64,000 nt of DNA from JADFRG01 sp964590515 (GTDB taxonomy: Bacteria > Chloroflexota > Anaerolineae > Anaerolineales > E44-bin32): positions 1 through 64,000 of the forward strand of contig CAZPZD010000007.1 in the NCBI GenBank assembly GCA_964590515.1. The letters run 5' to 3'. The notes beneath the pieces are model-generated. The model searched no databases and was not told the origin of the DNA. It saw only the letters and a program-made list of their open reading frames with translations. Shown here in pieces: positions 57,102 to 64,000 of the stretch (its first letter is position 1; every line of letters begins with the position of its first letter). Made by a program: the position numbers and the translations under genes.

Positions 57102-58343
57102 TCACAACGTGTACTGCTCGGCGTAGGCGATCAGGGCCTTTTCAAAAATCTCCTTCGGCGGTCTCACCAATCCGGCCCCGACCTGACCCACGCCGGCGTT
57201 CCTGTGGGCGATGCCGGTGTTAATCCGGGGAGTGATCCCGAGCTCGACGACCTTGCGGATATCGATTCCGGTCGGGGTGCCGCGGAAATCGAGGGCCGGA
57301 ATCGTAAAATGTTTGTGCTCGGCGACAGTGATTTCATACATTTCCAGGGTCGCGTTGGTCGCGTCTTGCGGCGACCCGCTCACAAACGCGACGATGGCCG
57401 GGGCGGCGGCCATGGCAAAACCACCGATCCCGGCGGTCTCGGTGATCGTGCTGTCGCCGATGTCCGGGTTAGCGTCCTCACTGGTGAAGCCCGGGAAGTA
57501 CAGGCCGCGGGGAACCTCGGCCGGCGCGGTGAACCAGCCCTCTCCCAGGCCGCTCACCCGGATTCCAAAATCAGTCCCATTGCGGGCCATGGCGGTGACG
57601 ATCGTGCTGCCCGCGACCCCGTGGGCGGCGTCGGCCATCGCCTTGCAGGCCGCCATCACCGGATTGAGCACGCTGAGAGCATTGTCGCCGAGGAACTGCA
57701 GCACTTCGGCTTCGAGCGCCGAATCCTTGGCGACCCTGGCTACCAGCGGCGCCAGCTGCTTGAGATACAACAACGAGGCGGCCTTATTGCGATTGTGGCC
57801 TTCATCGCCCATGTGCAGCGCTTCGGCCAGCAGTGCCCGCAGATCGATTCCTTGGCTCGCAGCCAGTGACTCTTTGAGCACCGACGCCAGAGCACCGTTC
57901 ATCCAGTGCAGCTTATTCAGCACGTCTGGACTGTAGGCGCCGTAGCGCAGGACTTTTCCGTATCCTTCATTTAAGTTAGAGAAGGCCTTGTTCCCCTGAG
58001 TCTTGTTTTCAACGACATAGACTTCCATCGAGGCCGAGGTCACCCCGGCCATCGGGCCGACGGTCTGGTGATGATGGCAGGGCGCAAAGTCGACTTCACC
58101 GGCATCCACCAGCTGGATGGCCGCTTGCTCGTCCTTGGCCAGGCCCTCAAAGAGCAGCGCCCCGATAACGGCACCCCGCAGCGGCCCCGACATGCGCCCC
58201 CACTCGATCGGCGGGCCGGCGTGCAGAATCAAGTTGTCTTTCATTCCCGGAATCGCTTCTCGGGCCGGCGCCAGGCCGGTCAATATCGGCCGGGCCGACA
58301 TCATCTGCTCGACGGCGGTTTGGTTGGCGGCATCGATGTCCAT
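57102..58343 (-). CDS. allG: DUF1116 protein, AllG-like oxamate carbamoyltransferase subunit
   Basis: A 413-residue DUF1116/YlbE-family protein. Characteristic stretches are ILHAGPPIEWGRMSGPLRGA, CHHHQTVGPMAGVTSASMEV, GDEGHNRNKAASLLYLKQLA and ARNGTDFGIRVSGLGEGWFT. It also has INTGIAHRNAGVGQVGAGLV near the end. In E. coli the YlbE protein (AllG) works with FdrA and YlbF in oxamate carbamoyltransferase. The FdrA-like gene is immediately upstream (10-nt gap). Full family length. Confidence 0.85.
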   Translation of the reverse strand: MDIDAANQTAVEQMMSARPILTGLAPAREAIPGMKDNLILHAGPPIEWGRMSGPLRGAVIGALLFEGLAKDEQAAIQLVDAGEVDFAPCHHHQTVGPMAGVTSASMEVYVVENKTQGNKAFSNLNEGYGKVLRYGAYSPDVLNKLHWMNGALASVLKESLAASQGIDLRALLAEALHMGDEGHNRNKAASLLYLKQLAPLVARVAKDSALEAEVLQFLGDNALSVLNPVMAACKAMADAAHGVAGSTIVTAMARNGTDFGIRVSGLGEGWFTAPAEVPRGLYFPGFTSEDANPDIGDSTITETAGIGGFAMAAAPAIVAFVSGSPQDATNATLEMYEITVAEHKHFTIPALDFRGTPTGIDIRKVVELGITPRINTGIAHRNAGVGQVGAGLVRPPKEIFEKALIAYAEQYTL

Positions 58344-58353
58344 CGGGTCCGCG

Positions 58354-60021
58354 CTATCCCTTCATCCGCTGCAAGATGGCCTGCAGCCGCTCATCGCCAC
58401 CGGCCGGCGGCTTCCATTCGACCTGGATGGCTTGGGCACCCTGGCCGACCAGGCTGTCATAGAAAGTCTCTAAGCCAACGTTGATCGCCGCCACCGGCCG
58501 GGAGAGAAAGCTAGGGTCCACCTGTGTCGGCTGAACCTCGGCAAGCCGTCCGGCGGCGAAGTTCACCGCCTGGCCAGTGTCCTCGAATACCTGAGCCCCG
58601 GCTTCAATCAGCCGGCTCTTCTGCAGCTCTTTCTCCTGCGGATCCTCGTCGGTCCCAATCAGGATCACGCCCAGCTCGATCTCCCCGGCCGCCCGCGCCT
58701 GCTCAATGGCCGGAGCCAGTTCGGCCACCGGATCAGGATGAGCGCCAACTCCGAGCACTAGATCGAGCAGGATCAGCGCCACCTGCGGATCGGCCGCTTC
58801 GCGCCGCAGTCGGCGGATTCGCAGGTCGTTGTCAAGCATCGGATGCAGCCGGCCGACCGTAAACTCATCGCCGCCGAGGTCGAGCAGGGTATGGCCCTGG
58901 CTGACCAGCGGATCCGCCAAACGCGGTTCGGCTAAGTTGGAATAGACCGGGTACAGCAGCGTCTGCAGGCCGCGCAGAGCCTCCTGAGCGATCGTGCCTC
59001 CGGAGAACAAACCGCGCAGGTAGCTGCGGTGGTTGGGTCGCGGCGCGGCTCGATGATCGGTCCTCGCCCCGGCCGGGTGCTCGAGAATTTCCACTGCCAG
59101 GTCGGCCGTCGCGCTGAGCGAGTTAGTAAAATGAACCTCGCCGAGGCGCTGGGCAGGTGCCGGGTGTCCAATGAAGTTCACCACGACCGGCTTGCCGGCT
59201 GACCAGGCCCGCTGCAGTACGGCCGAGGCGACTTCCGGATCCGGAGGCTTGGAGACCAGAGCGATGACTTTTGTCTCCGGGTCGCTGGCGAGCAGATCCA
59301 GGCAGTGCAGCGCGCTGATCCCACCGACCGCTGAGCTCAGATCGCGTCCGCCGGTACCGAGGGCATGCGAGAGACCGGCCCCCCGCTGGTGAATGCGGGC
59401 TGCAATCACCTGCATCCCGGTCCCTGAGGCGCCCACCAGCCCGATCGACCCGCGGCGAACTCGGTTCGCGAACCCGAAGCCCACTCCATTCACGATAGCC
59501 GTTCCACAATCCGGTCCCATGAGCAGTAGGCCCTGCCCGGCCGCGGTCTGTTTGAGCTCAACTTCCTGTTGCAGCGGAACATTGTCGCTGTAAAGGAAGA
59601 CATTCCGTCCGAGGTCGAGGGCCTCCCGCGCCACGCCTCCCGCGTAGCGGCCGGGCACCGAAATCAGGATCCACTCGGCCTGCGGAAGCATCTCGACCGC
59701 CGCCTTCAGGCTTCGGGGCCGGTACTGGCCAGCCTGTAGAGTGCGCCTGCGCGCCAGGAGTTCATCGACCTGTTCAAGGGCCGACTCGGCAGGGGTCTGG
59801 TCGTCAGCCCGCACCACGATGAGCAAATCCTCCGGAGCCGGGTCGATCCGGTCTGGCAGCAGGTCATTTTGGGCGAGCAGCACCAGGTTGGCGGGGGTAG
59901 CCATCACGACTCCCGCGTCGCGCACTCCGGGTAACTCGCTCAGCGCCCGCTGCAGCTGCATCAGGACGACCGAGTCGAAGTAGGCGCCCTGCCGAATCTC
60001 GTAGGCGGTCGCGTCAGCCAT
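58354..60021 (-). CDS. fdrA: FdrA/AllF-like protein (succinyl-CoA-synthetase fold)
   Basis: A 555-residue FdrA-family protein built of CoA-ligase-like Rossmann domains. Visible: DSVVLMQLQRALSELPGVRD at the N-terminus, GLLLMGPDCGTAIVNGVGFG (about 170), IGLVGASGTGMQVIAARIHQ, HALGTGGRDLSSAVGGISAL and VIALVSKPPDPEVASAVLQR. The C-terminal part has HTLLDLGGDEFTVGRLHPM. FdrA (AllF) is the third partner of AllG and AllH in carbamoyl transfer from oxalurate. No carbamate kinase is in the window. Its ATG overlaps the stop of a small upstream frame. Confidence 0.86.
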   Translation of the reverse strand: MADATAYEIRQGAYFDSVVLMQLQRALSELPGVRDAGVVMATPANLVLLAQNDLLPDRIDPAPEDLLIVVRADDQTPAESALEQVDELLARRRTLQAGQYRPRSLKAAVEMLPQAEWILISVPGRYAGGVAREALDLGRNVFLYSDNVPLQQEVELKQTAAGQGLLLMGPDCGTAIVNGVGFGFANRVRRGSIGLVGASGTGMQVIAARIHQRGAGLSHALGTGGRDLSSAVGGISALHCLDLLASDPETKVIALVSKPPDPEVASAVLQRAWSAGKPVVVNFIGHPAPAQRLGEVHFTNSLSATADLAVEILEHPAGARTDHRAAPRPNHRSYLRGLFSGGTIAQEALRGLQTLLYPVYSNLAEPRLADPLVSQGHTLLDLGGDEFTVGRLHPMLDNDLRIRRLRREAADPQVALILLDLVLGVGAHPDPVAELAPAIEQARAAGEIELGVILIGTDEDPQEKELQKSRLIEAGAQVFEDTGQAVNFAAGRLAEVQPTQVDPSFLSRPVAAINVGLETFYDSLVGQGAQAIQVEWKPPAGGDERLQAILQRMKG

Positions 60022-60121
60022 TCCGCACTAACCCGCGGGGCGCAATTGTGAGATTCATCACGAACGGGTCGCTCGCAGGCAGCCCCGCAATCAGCACCTC
60101 AGTCCGCACCGCAGTCGGCAT
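60014..60121 (-). CDS. Possible 35-residue coupled peptide upstream of fdrA
   Basis: An ATG five bases after the amidase stop opens a 35-codon frame (about MPTAVRTEVLIAGLPASDPF, then VMNLTIAPRGLVRNG). It ends inside the fdrA start (AATGGCTGA overlaps ATG GCT GA). It may only serve translational coupling. No family, no clear Shine-Dalgarno. Confidence 0.3.
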   Translation of the reverse strand: MPTAVRTEVLIAGLPASDPFVMNLTIAPRGLVRNG

Positions 60122-60126
60122 GGCAG

Positions 60127-61226
60127 TCAACGTTCCCTCACGATGGACTCGATACTCGCAGCGTACTCCAGCAGCTGCTCGTCCTGCTGCCAGCCGCCGG
60201 TCAACTGGGTACCGAGCGGCAGGCCGCCGTCGCTGCGGCCGGTCGGCAGGCTGAGGGTCGGCAGCCCGGCGTGGGTCCAGGGCAGATTCAGCGCCGGATC
60301 CCCGGTGCTCTCCAGACCTTCGGGCGCCGGCCCCACCGCGGAGGGTGAGAGCCACACATGAAGCCCCGCCTGCTCCATGAGCCGGCTGAGCTCGGCCCGC
60401 AGCTCTCTTCCGCCGGCGCGGGCCGCCGTCAACTCGGTGGGTCCGATCGCTTGACCACGCCGAATCAGCTCGGCAGTCTTAGGATGGTACAGCGGCTCGA
60501 ATTCACCAAACCACTCCTGGTGAACCTCGGCCGCCTCGGCCGCCAACACCCGATGATGCCGCTCCGCGATCTCAAAGTAGTCCGGCATTGCCGGCACCTC
60601 GACGACCCGAAAATCCGCCCTGCGTAATTGATCAACGACTCGGTCTAGGTGGGCGCGTCCCTCGGTCGAGGCCATTTCGAGATATGGACCCACCGGGACT
60701 CCGAGCACCGGTTTGTGGCTCAGCGCTGCCGGTCGCCAATCCGCGAGCAGGATCGAGGCGACGAGCCGGGTCGCCTCGACCTCCTGGGTGAAGAATCCAA
60801 CCGTATCGTACGAGGCCGAGAGCGGGATCACCCCCTGAGTGGGTATTCGCCCAAAGCTGGGCTTGAAACCCACGACCCCACAAAAGGCCGCTGGACGGTT
60901 GATCGAACCGATGGTCTGGGTTCCCAATGCGGTTGGAGCCAATCCGGCCGCGACGGCCGCCGCCGACCCGCTGCTCGATCCTCCGGGGGTATGCCCCGGA
61001 TGGTGTGGGTTGCGGGTCGGGCCGGGGGCAAAGTACGCAAACTCGGTGGTCACCGTCTTACCCAGCACCAACCCACCGGCCTGCTTCAATTGAGAAACGC
61101 TGACGGCCTCTCGGCCGGCGAAGGTCGTGGGCGGCAGCCGGCTCCCGGCCCGGGTCGCGAACCCATCGACCCGAAAGATGTCCTTGACCCCGATCGGAAG
61201 TCCAAAGAGTGGGGGCCGGTTTTCCA
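60127..61226 (-). CDS. Amidase signature enzyme, N-terminus lost in gap
   Basis: The visible 365 residues are the body and C-terminus of an amidase-signature (AS) hydrolase. The catalytic Lys is in LFGLPIGVKDIFRVDG, the cis-Ser in HTPGGSSSGSAAAVAAGLAP and the Ser nucleophile in GTQTIGSINRPAAFCGVVG. The usual GGS/IR motif reads IGSINRPA, a small deviation. The first 60-70 residues fall in the 100-N gap. It hydrolyses a carboxamide; in this operon ring-opened amides are plausible. The apparent fusion with the VOC gene is an artefact of reading through N. Confidence 0.87.
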
Positions 61227-61326
61227 NNNNNNNNNNNNNNNNNNNNNNNNNNNNNNNNNNNNNNNNNNNNNNNNNNNNNNNNNNNNNNNNNNNNNNNNNN
61301 NNNNNNNNNNNNNNNNNNNNNNNNNN
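61227..61326. other. Assembly gap (100 N) between VOC and amidase genes
   Basis: Exactly 100 N. The end of the VOC gene, any intergenic bases and the start of the amidase gene are missing. The real distance, and whether another gene lies here, is unknown. Confidence 0.95.
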
Positions 61327-61671
61327 CTGGTGTAAGCCGAACAGATTCCCCTCCGTATCGCGGCAGAACAGGTTGTGCCCGACGCTGGGGATCGTCACTT
61401 TCTCGGTCACCACCCCGCCTCCCGCGTCGAGTACCTTCTCGGCCGCATCTTCGATCGACTCGACCTGCACCGTATTCACCGTTCTGGGTTTGGCATCCTT
61501 GTTGACCAGGAGGGCGCCGTTGATGCCTGGTTCGCCATCCTCACCGGTAGTCACCAGCCAATAATCGAAATCCCCCCACTTCTCAACCTTCCAACCAAAA
61601 ACGGCTCGATAGAACTGCGCGGCCCGCTCAGGATCAGCCACCCCCAACTCAAAATGAACTACTCTCGGCAT
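61327..61671 (-). CDS. VOC-family protein, C-terminus lost in gap
   Basis: At least 115 residues of a glyoxalase/bleomycin-resistance (VOC) fold. The first module is PRVVHFELGVADPERAAQFY, FGWKVEKWGDFDYWLV. The second is NTVQVESIEDAAEKVLDAGG, FCRDTEGNLFGLHQ, including the late metal-ligand region. ATG 61669-61671 follows AAAGGAG by 8 nt. Role unknown; VOC members include isomerases, dioxygenases and resistance proteins. It lies between the Mo-hydroxylase small subunit and the amidase. Confidence 0.85.
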
Positions 61672-61746
61672 CGCACGTGCTCCTTTCGCAATAATTGCGG
61701 CAACAAGCCCGGTGTCTCCCATTGGATTCGGCCCGGCCGATTGCGC

Positions 61747-62229
61747 TCACCAGCCGGCGCTCTGTCGTTCGGCCGCCAACCGGACCGCGGCCACGATGTT
61801 CTGGTAGCCCGTGCAGCGGCAGAGATTGCCCGAGATGGCCTCCCGGATCTCTCGCTCGCTCGGATTGGGGTGTTCAGCAAGGAAAGGCACCAGAGTCATG
61901 AGGAAACCCGGCGTGCAGAATCCGCACTGCAAGCCATGCGCTTCCCAGAAGGCCTGCTGCAGCGGGTGGAGCTGCTCGCGACTGCTGGCCAACCCTTCCA
62001 CTGTGGTAACCGCATGCCCATCGGCCTGAACCGCAAGCATCAGACAAGAACGCACCGGATGGCCATCGAATTGCACCGTACAGGCCCCGCACACCCCATG
62101 CTCGCAGCCGACATGGGTACCGGTCAGCCCGAGATCGTGCCGCAGGAAATCGCTCAGCAGCAGCCGCGGCTCCACCTGACGGATCGTCGGCTGGCCGTTG
62201 ACCATGAGACTGAGTGGGTGGTTGTCCAT
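61747..62229 (-). CDS. Mo-hydroxylase 2Fe-2S subunit
   Basis: A 160-residue CoxS/XdhC-type ferredoxin subunit. The plant-type cluster motif is GCEHGVCGACTVQFDG (C-x4-C-x2-C) with a later Cys in RSCLMLA. The second cluster is GFCTPGFLM and CRCTGYQNIV. It passes electrons from the Moco subunit to the FAD subunit. It lies 29 nt after the FAD subunit gene. Confidence 0.94.
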   Translation of the reverse strand: MDNHPLSLMVNGQPTIRQVEPRLLLSDFLRHDLGLTGTHVGCEHGVCGACTVQFDGHPVRSCLMLAVQADGHAVTTVEGLASSREQLHPLQQAFWEAHGLQCGFCTPGFLMTLVPFLAEHPNPSEREIREAISGNLCRCTGYQNIVAAVRLAAERQSAGW

Positions 62230-62258
62230 CGTCCCCCGGCTGGATCCTAAAGAATTCG

Positions 62259-63161
62259 TCAGGCGTCACCCGCCACCGCAGCGCCCACTATGCCCCGGGC
62301 CCGTTCGGCCGCGATGCCCAGCGCCCTGCGAGTCAATACCGTCGCCAGGTGGCGTTGATAGGCGACACTGGCGTGCACATTCCCCAGCGGGTCGATCTCC
62401 TGCTGCGCGGCGGCCGCCGCCTGCTCAAAGACTTCCAGCCCGGGGCGCTCTCCGCTCAGCCCCGCCGCGGCCTGGCGCGCCTCGATCGGACCGTCCCCCG
62501 CGTTCATGTAAACGAGCCGGGCCGCGCTGCATATTCCCTGGGCATTCAGGCTGAGGCTGGCCGCAACCCCCATCATGGCGTAGTCCCCCCGCCGCCGGGA
62601 GGCCTCCAAAAAGCTCCACCCAGTCCCAGCTTGGGCCGGCGGAAAGACAACCTCCACCAAGATCTCTCCGGGCTGCAGGGCAGTGGTGAACATTCCCTGG
62701 AAGAATTGGTCCGCCTCGACCCAGCGCTCACCCTGGGAACTCTGGGCCCGGATCCGGGCGGAGGCGGCCACCGCCACCACTGGCAATTCCGCCGCCGGAT
62801 CGGCGTGGGCCAGGCTGCCTCCCAGGGTGCCGCGGTTTCGGATCTGCGGATGGGCGACGTGCGGCATGCACTCGTGCAGCAACGGGGCCCGCTGGGCTAC
62901 CTGCGGGTCGAATTCCAGCTGCCGCTGGCGGGTCATGGCTCCCACGGCCAGCGAACCATCCCCATGAGATTGGATGTAGTCCAGGGCCGTGACCCGATTG
63001 AGGTCCACCAGCATGGCCGGCTGCGCAACCCGGAAATTCATGGCGGGGATGAGGCTCTGCCCACCGGCCAGCAGCTTCGCCTCTTCCCCGTATTGGGCCA
63101 TAAGCTCCAGCGCCTGCTCCAACGAGTCAGGCGCCAGATACTTGAAGGGCGGAGGTTTCAT
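62259..63161 (-). CDS. Mo-hydroxylase FAD subunit
   Basis: A 300-residue CoxM-type FAD-binding subunit. FAD motifs are LLAGGQSLIPAMNFRVAQP and IRNRGTLGGSLAHADPAAEL; the C-terminal CO-dehydrogenase flavoprotein domain follows. ATG 63159-63161 begins the family N-terminus KPPPFKYLAPDSLEQALEL. It is the first gene of the long minus-strand operon that also holds the large subunit, AllFGH homologues and hydrolases. A TACAAT at 63183-63188 is a likely -10. Confidence 0.93.
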   Translation of the reverse strand: MKPPPFKYLAPDSLEQALELMAQYGEEAKLLAGGQSLIPAMNFRVAQPAMLVDLNRVTALDYIQSHGDGSLAVGAMTRQRQLEFDPQVAQRAPLLHECMPHVAHPQIRNRGTLGGSLAHADPAAELPVVAVAASARIRAQSSQGERWVEADQFFQGMFTTALQPGEILVEVVFPPAQAGTGWSFLEASRRRGDYAMMGVAASLSLNAQGICSAARLVYMNAGDGPIEARQAAAGLSGERPGLEVFEQAAAAAQQEIDPLGNVHASVAYQRHLATVLTRRALGIAAERARGIVGAAVAGDA

Positions 63162-63182
63162 GGACTCTCGCTCGGGCGCTGA

Positions 63183-63230
63183 ATTGTACAACACCGTTTC
63201 GCCGCCCCTGGTTTTGGGCGTAGGTATAAT
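63183..63230. promoter_or_regulatory. Divergent promoters of the Mo-hydroxylase operon and caiB-like gene
   Basis: Minus strand TACAAT (63183-63188) lies 21 nt before the FAD subunit ATG. Plus strand TATAAT (63225-63230) lies 14 nt before the CoA-transferase ATG. The 83-nt intergenic space therefore drives both directions; no operator palindrome was recognised. Confidence 0.5.
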
Positions 63231-63244
63231 TCCCGCGCCCCAGT

Positions 63245-64000
63245 ATGGCTCTCCCCGCCAGTCCAACTGACAAACCCCAACCGCTTCTCGAAGGGATCCG
63301 GGTGATCGATCTCACCCGGGTGTTGGCCGGGCCGTTCTGCACCATGCTGCTCGGTGACCTCGGAGCAGACGTCATCAAGGTCGAGGTCCCCGGCCGCGGC
63401 GACGACACCCGCCAGTGGGGTCCGCCCTTCACCCCCCAGGGAGAATCGGCCTATTTCCTCTCCGCCAACCGCAACAAGCGCAGCCTGACCCTCAACCTCA
63501 AGTCCGAGCAGGGCCTGAACATTCTGCGCGAGCTGATCGCCGGCGGGGACGTGCTGATCGAGAATTTTCGGGCCGGCACCCTGGAAGGTTGGGGGCTGGA
63601 CTACGACGCCCTGCAACAGCTGCGGCCGGGGCTCATCTATTGCACCATCACCGGCTATGGCCACACTGGCCCGTACGCCCAGCGCCCTGGATACGATTTC
63701 ATCGTACAAGCCATGAGCGGTTTCATGAGCGTGACCGGCCCCGCGGAGGGAGAGCCCTTCCGGGCCGGGGTGGCAATTGCCGACCTGGCTAGCGGGATCT
63801 TCGCCTGCAACGCGGTGTTGGCCTCGCTCTTCGCCCGTGAACGCAGCGGGCGCGGTCAACGAATTGATATTTCGCTCCTGGACTGCCAGCTGGCGCTGAT
63901 GTCCTACGTGGCCAGCAACTATCTGGTATCGGGAGAACCCCCCAAACGCTACGGCAATGCTCACCCCAACATCGTCCCCTATGAAGTGTTCCGGGCTAGC
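63245..64000 (+). CDS. CaiB/BaiF-family CoA-transferase, 3' end outside window
   Basis: The first 252 residues of a family III CoA-transferase. Signatures: GIRVIDLTRVLAGPFCTMLLGDLGADVIKVE, seen as TRVLAGPFCTMLLGDLGADV, then NRNKRSLTLNLKSEQG, LIENFRAGTLEGWGLDYDAL, ITGYGHTGPYAQRPGYDF and GRGQRIDISLLDCQLALMS. The Asp in the IDISLLD region and the early catalytic Asp environment (PGYDFIVQAMSG) fit the family. The acyl-CoA partner is unknown; formyl/oxalyl-CoA chemistry would suit the oxamate/oxalurate context but is speculation. Open at the right edge. Confidence 0.92.
   Translation, partial: MALPASPTDKPQPLLEGIRVIDLTRVLAGPFCTMLLGDLGADVIKVEVPGRGDDTRQWGPPFTPQGESAYFLSANRNKRSLTLNLKSEQGLNILRELIAGGDVLIENFRAGTLEGWGLDYDALQQLRPGLIYCTITGYGHTGPYAQRPGYDFIVQAMSGFMSVTGPAEGEPFRAGVAIADLASGIFACNAVLASLFARERSGRGQRIDISLLDCQLALMSYVASNYLVSGEPPKRYGNAHPNIVPYEVFRAS

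Noticed and set aside
60127..61722. VOC-amidase fusion protein
   Set aside because: The frame is open only because it runs through 100 N. The two parts are separate full families, and the VOC gene has its own start and Shine-Dalgarno.
1..64000. CRISPR arrays, insertion sequences, prophage or integrase genes
   Set aside because: No regularly spaced repeats, transposase or phage motifs were seen. The only tandem repeats are coding (cold-shock tail and H1-like tail).

Overview
The window is GC-rich, gene-dense bacterial DNA, most likely from an uncultured member of the Chloroflexota (Anaerolineae-like). This placement is inference. It rests on the mix of families (adenosine-specific kinase, bactofilin, DUF951, AmmeMemoRadiSam radical SAM enzyme, GH57 with a glucodextranase-type C-terminus, lipoproteins with TP-rich linkers) and on gene style. 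No phylogenetic marker was compared. Three 100-N runs (14022-14121, 23962-24061, 61227-61326) show it is a scaffold, probably from a metagenome.

Layout. 1-1.26 kb: the 3' end of a tRNA-Leu(CAA) and two paralogous membrane-anchored proteins. 1.36-9.8 kb (minus): a compact pantothenate/CoA operon, panB-panE-panC-coaX-(DMT transporter)-(unknown membrane protein)-coaBC. It runs on into DUF72, GYD, adenosine-specific kinase and bactofilin genes. 9.8-14.4 kb (minus): hydrolase, TolB-like lipoprotein-type protein, phosphoglucose/phosphomannose isomerase, rsmI, and a cold-shock protein with an acidic repeat tail. 14.6-19.3 kb (plus): a SAM-I riboswitch controlling metE and a homocysteine methyltransferase/MTHFR fusion, then phhB. 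19.3-20.6 kb (minus): a fused CoA-transferase. 20.7-29.8 kb (plus): metG with a terminator-bearing leader, then three alpha-glucan hydrolases (GH13, GH57, GH31). 29.9-33.8 kb (minus): two crotonase genes, a zinc alcohol dehydrogenase and a HicB-DinB fusion. 33.9-40.6 kb: a Flp-type pilin, DUF951, M50 protease, kbl, AmrS, mobA, an SH3-like lipoprotein, a DNPH1-like N-hydrolase and a GAF protein. 40.6-47.7 kb (minus): pheT, pheS, plsY, PAP2, a hydrolase and a 2-hydroxyacid dehydrogenase. 47.7-50.9 kb (plus): a MoxR ATPase and an NCS2 nucleobase permease behind a long structured leader.

50.9-63.2 kb is the most distinctive region. It is one long minus-strand operon: Mo-hydroxylase FAD and 2Fe-2S subunits, a VOC protein, an amidase, an FdrA/AllF homologue, a DUF1116/AllG homologue, a cyclase-family hydrolase, an SRPBCC protein with a histone H1-like tail, the Mo-hydroxylase large subunit, a cytosine-deaminase-like amidohydrolase and a DUF2877/AllH homologue. 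AllF, AllG and AllH together form oxamate carbamoyltransferase in E. coli. I infer a pathway that imports an N-heterocycle (NCS2), hydroxylates it (Mo-hydroxylase), opens it hydrolytically and recovers carbamoyl phosphate. The substrate is not determined. A CaiB/BaiF CoA-transferase starts divergently and runs off the right edge.

Two expression habits recur. First, several genes have a -10 hexamer only 6-10 nt before the start codon and no Shine-Dalgarno (rsmI, the CoA-transferase, mobA, moxR, M50, GAF), which suggests leaderless transcripts. Second, some genes appear to start at CTG (plsY, DNPH1-like) or ATT (lipoprotein) behind strong Shine-Dalgarno sites, so simple ORF calling truncates or misplaces them. 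Intrinsic terminators lie inside the 5' leaders of panB, metE, metG, pheS and the NCS2 permease, which suggests widespread transcription attenuation.
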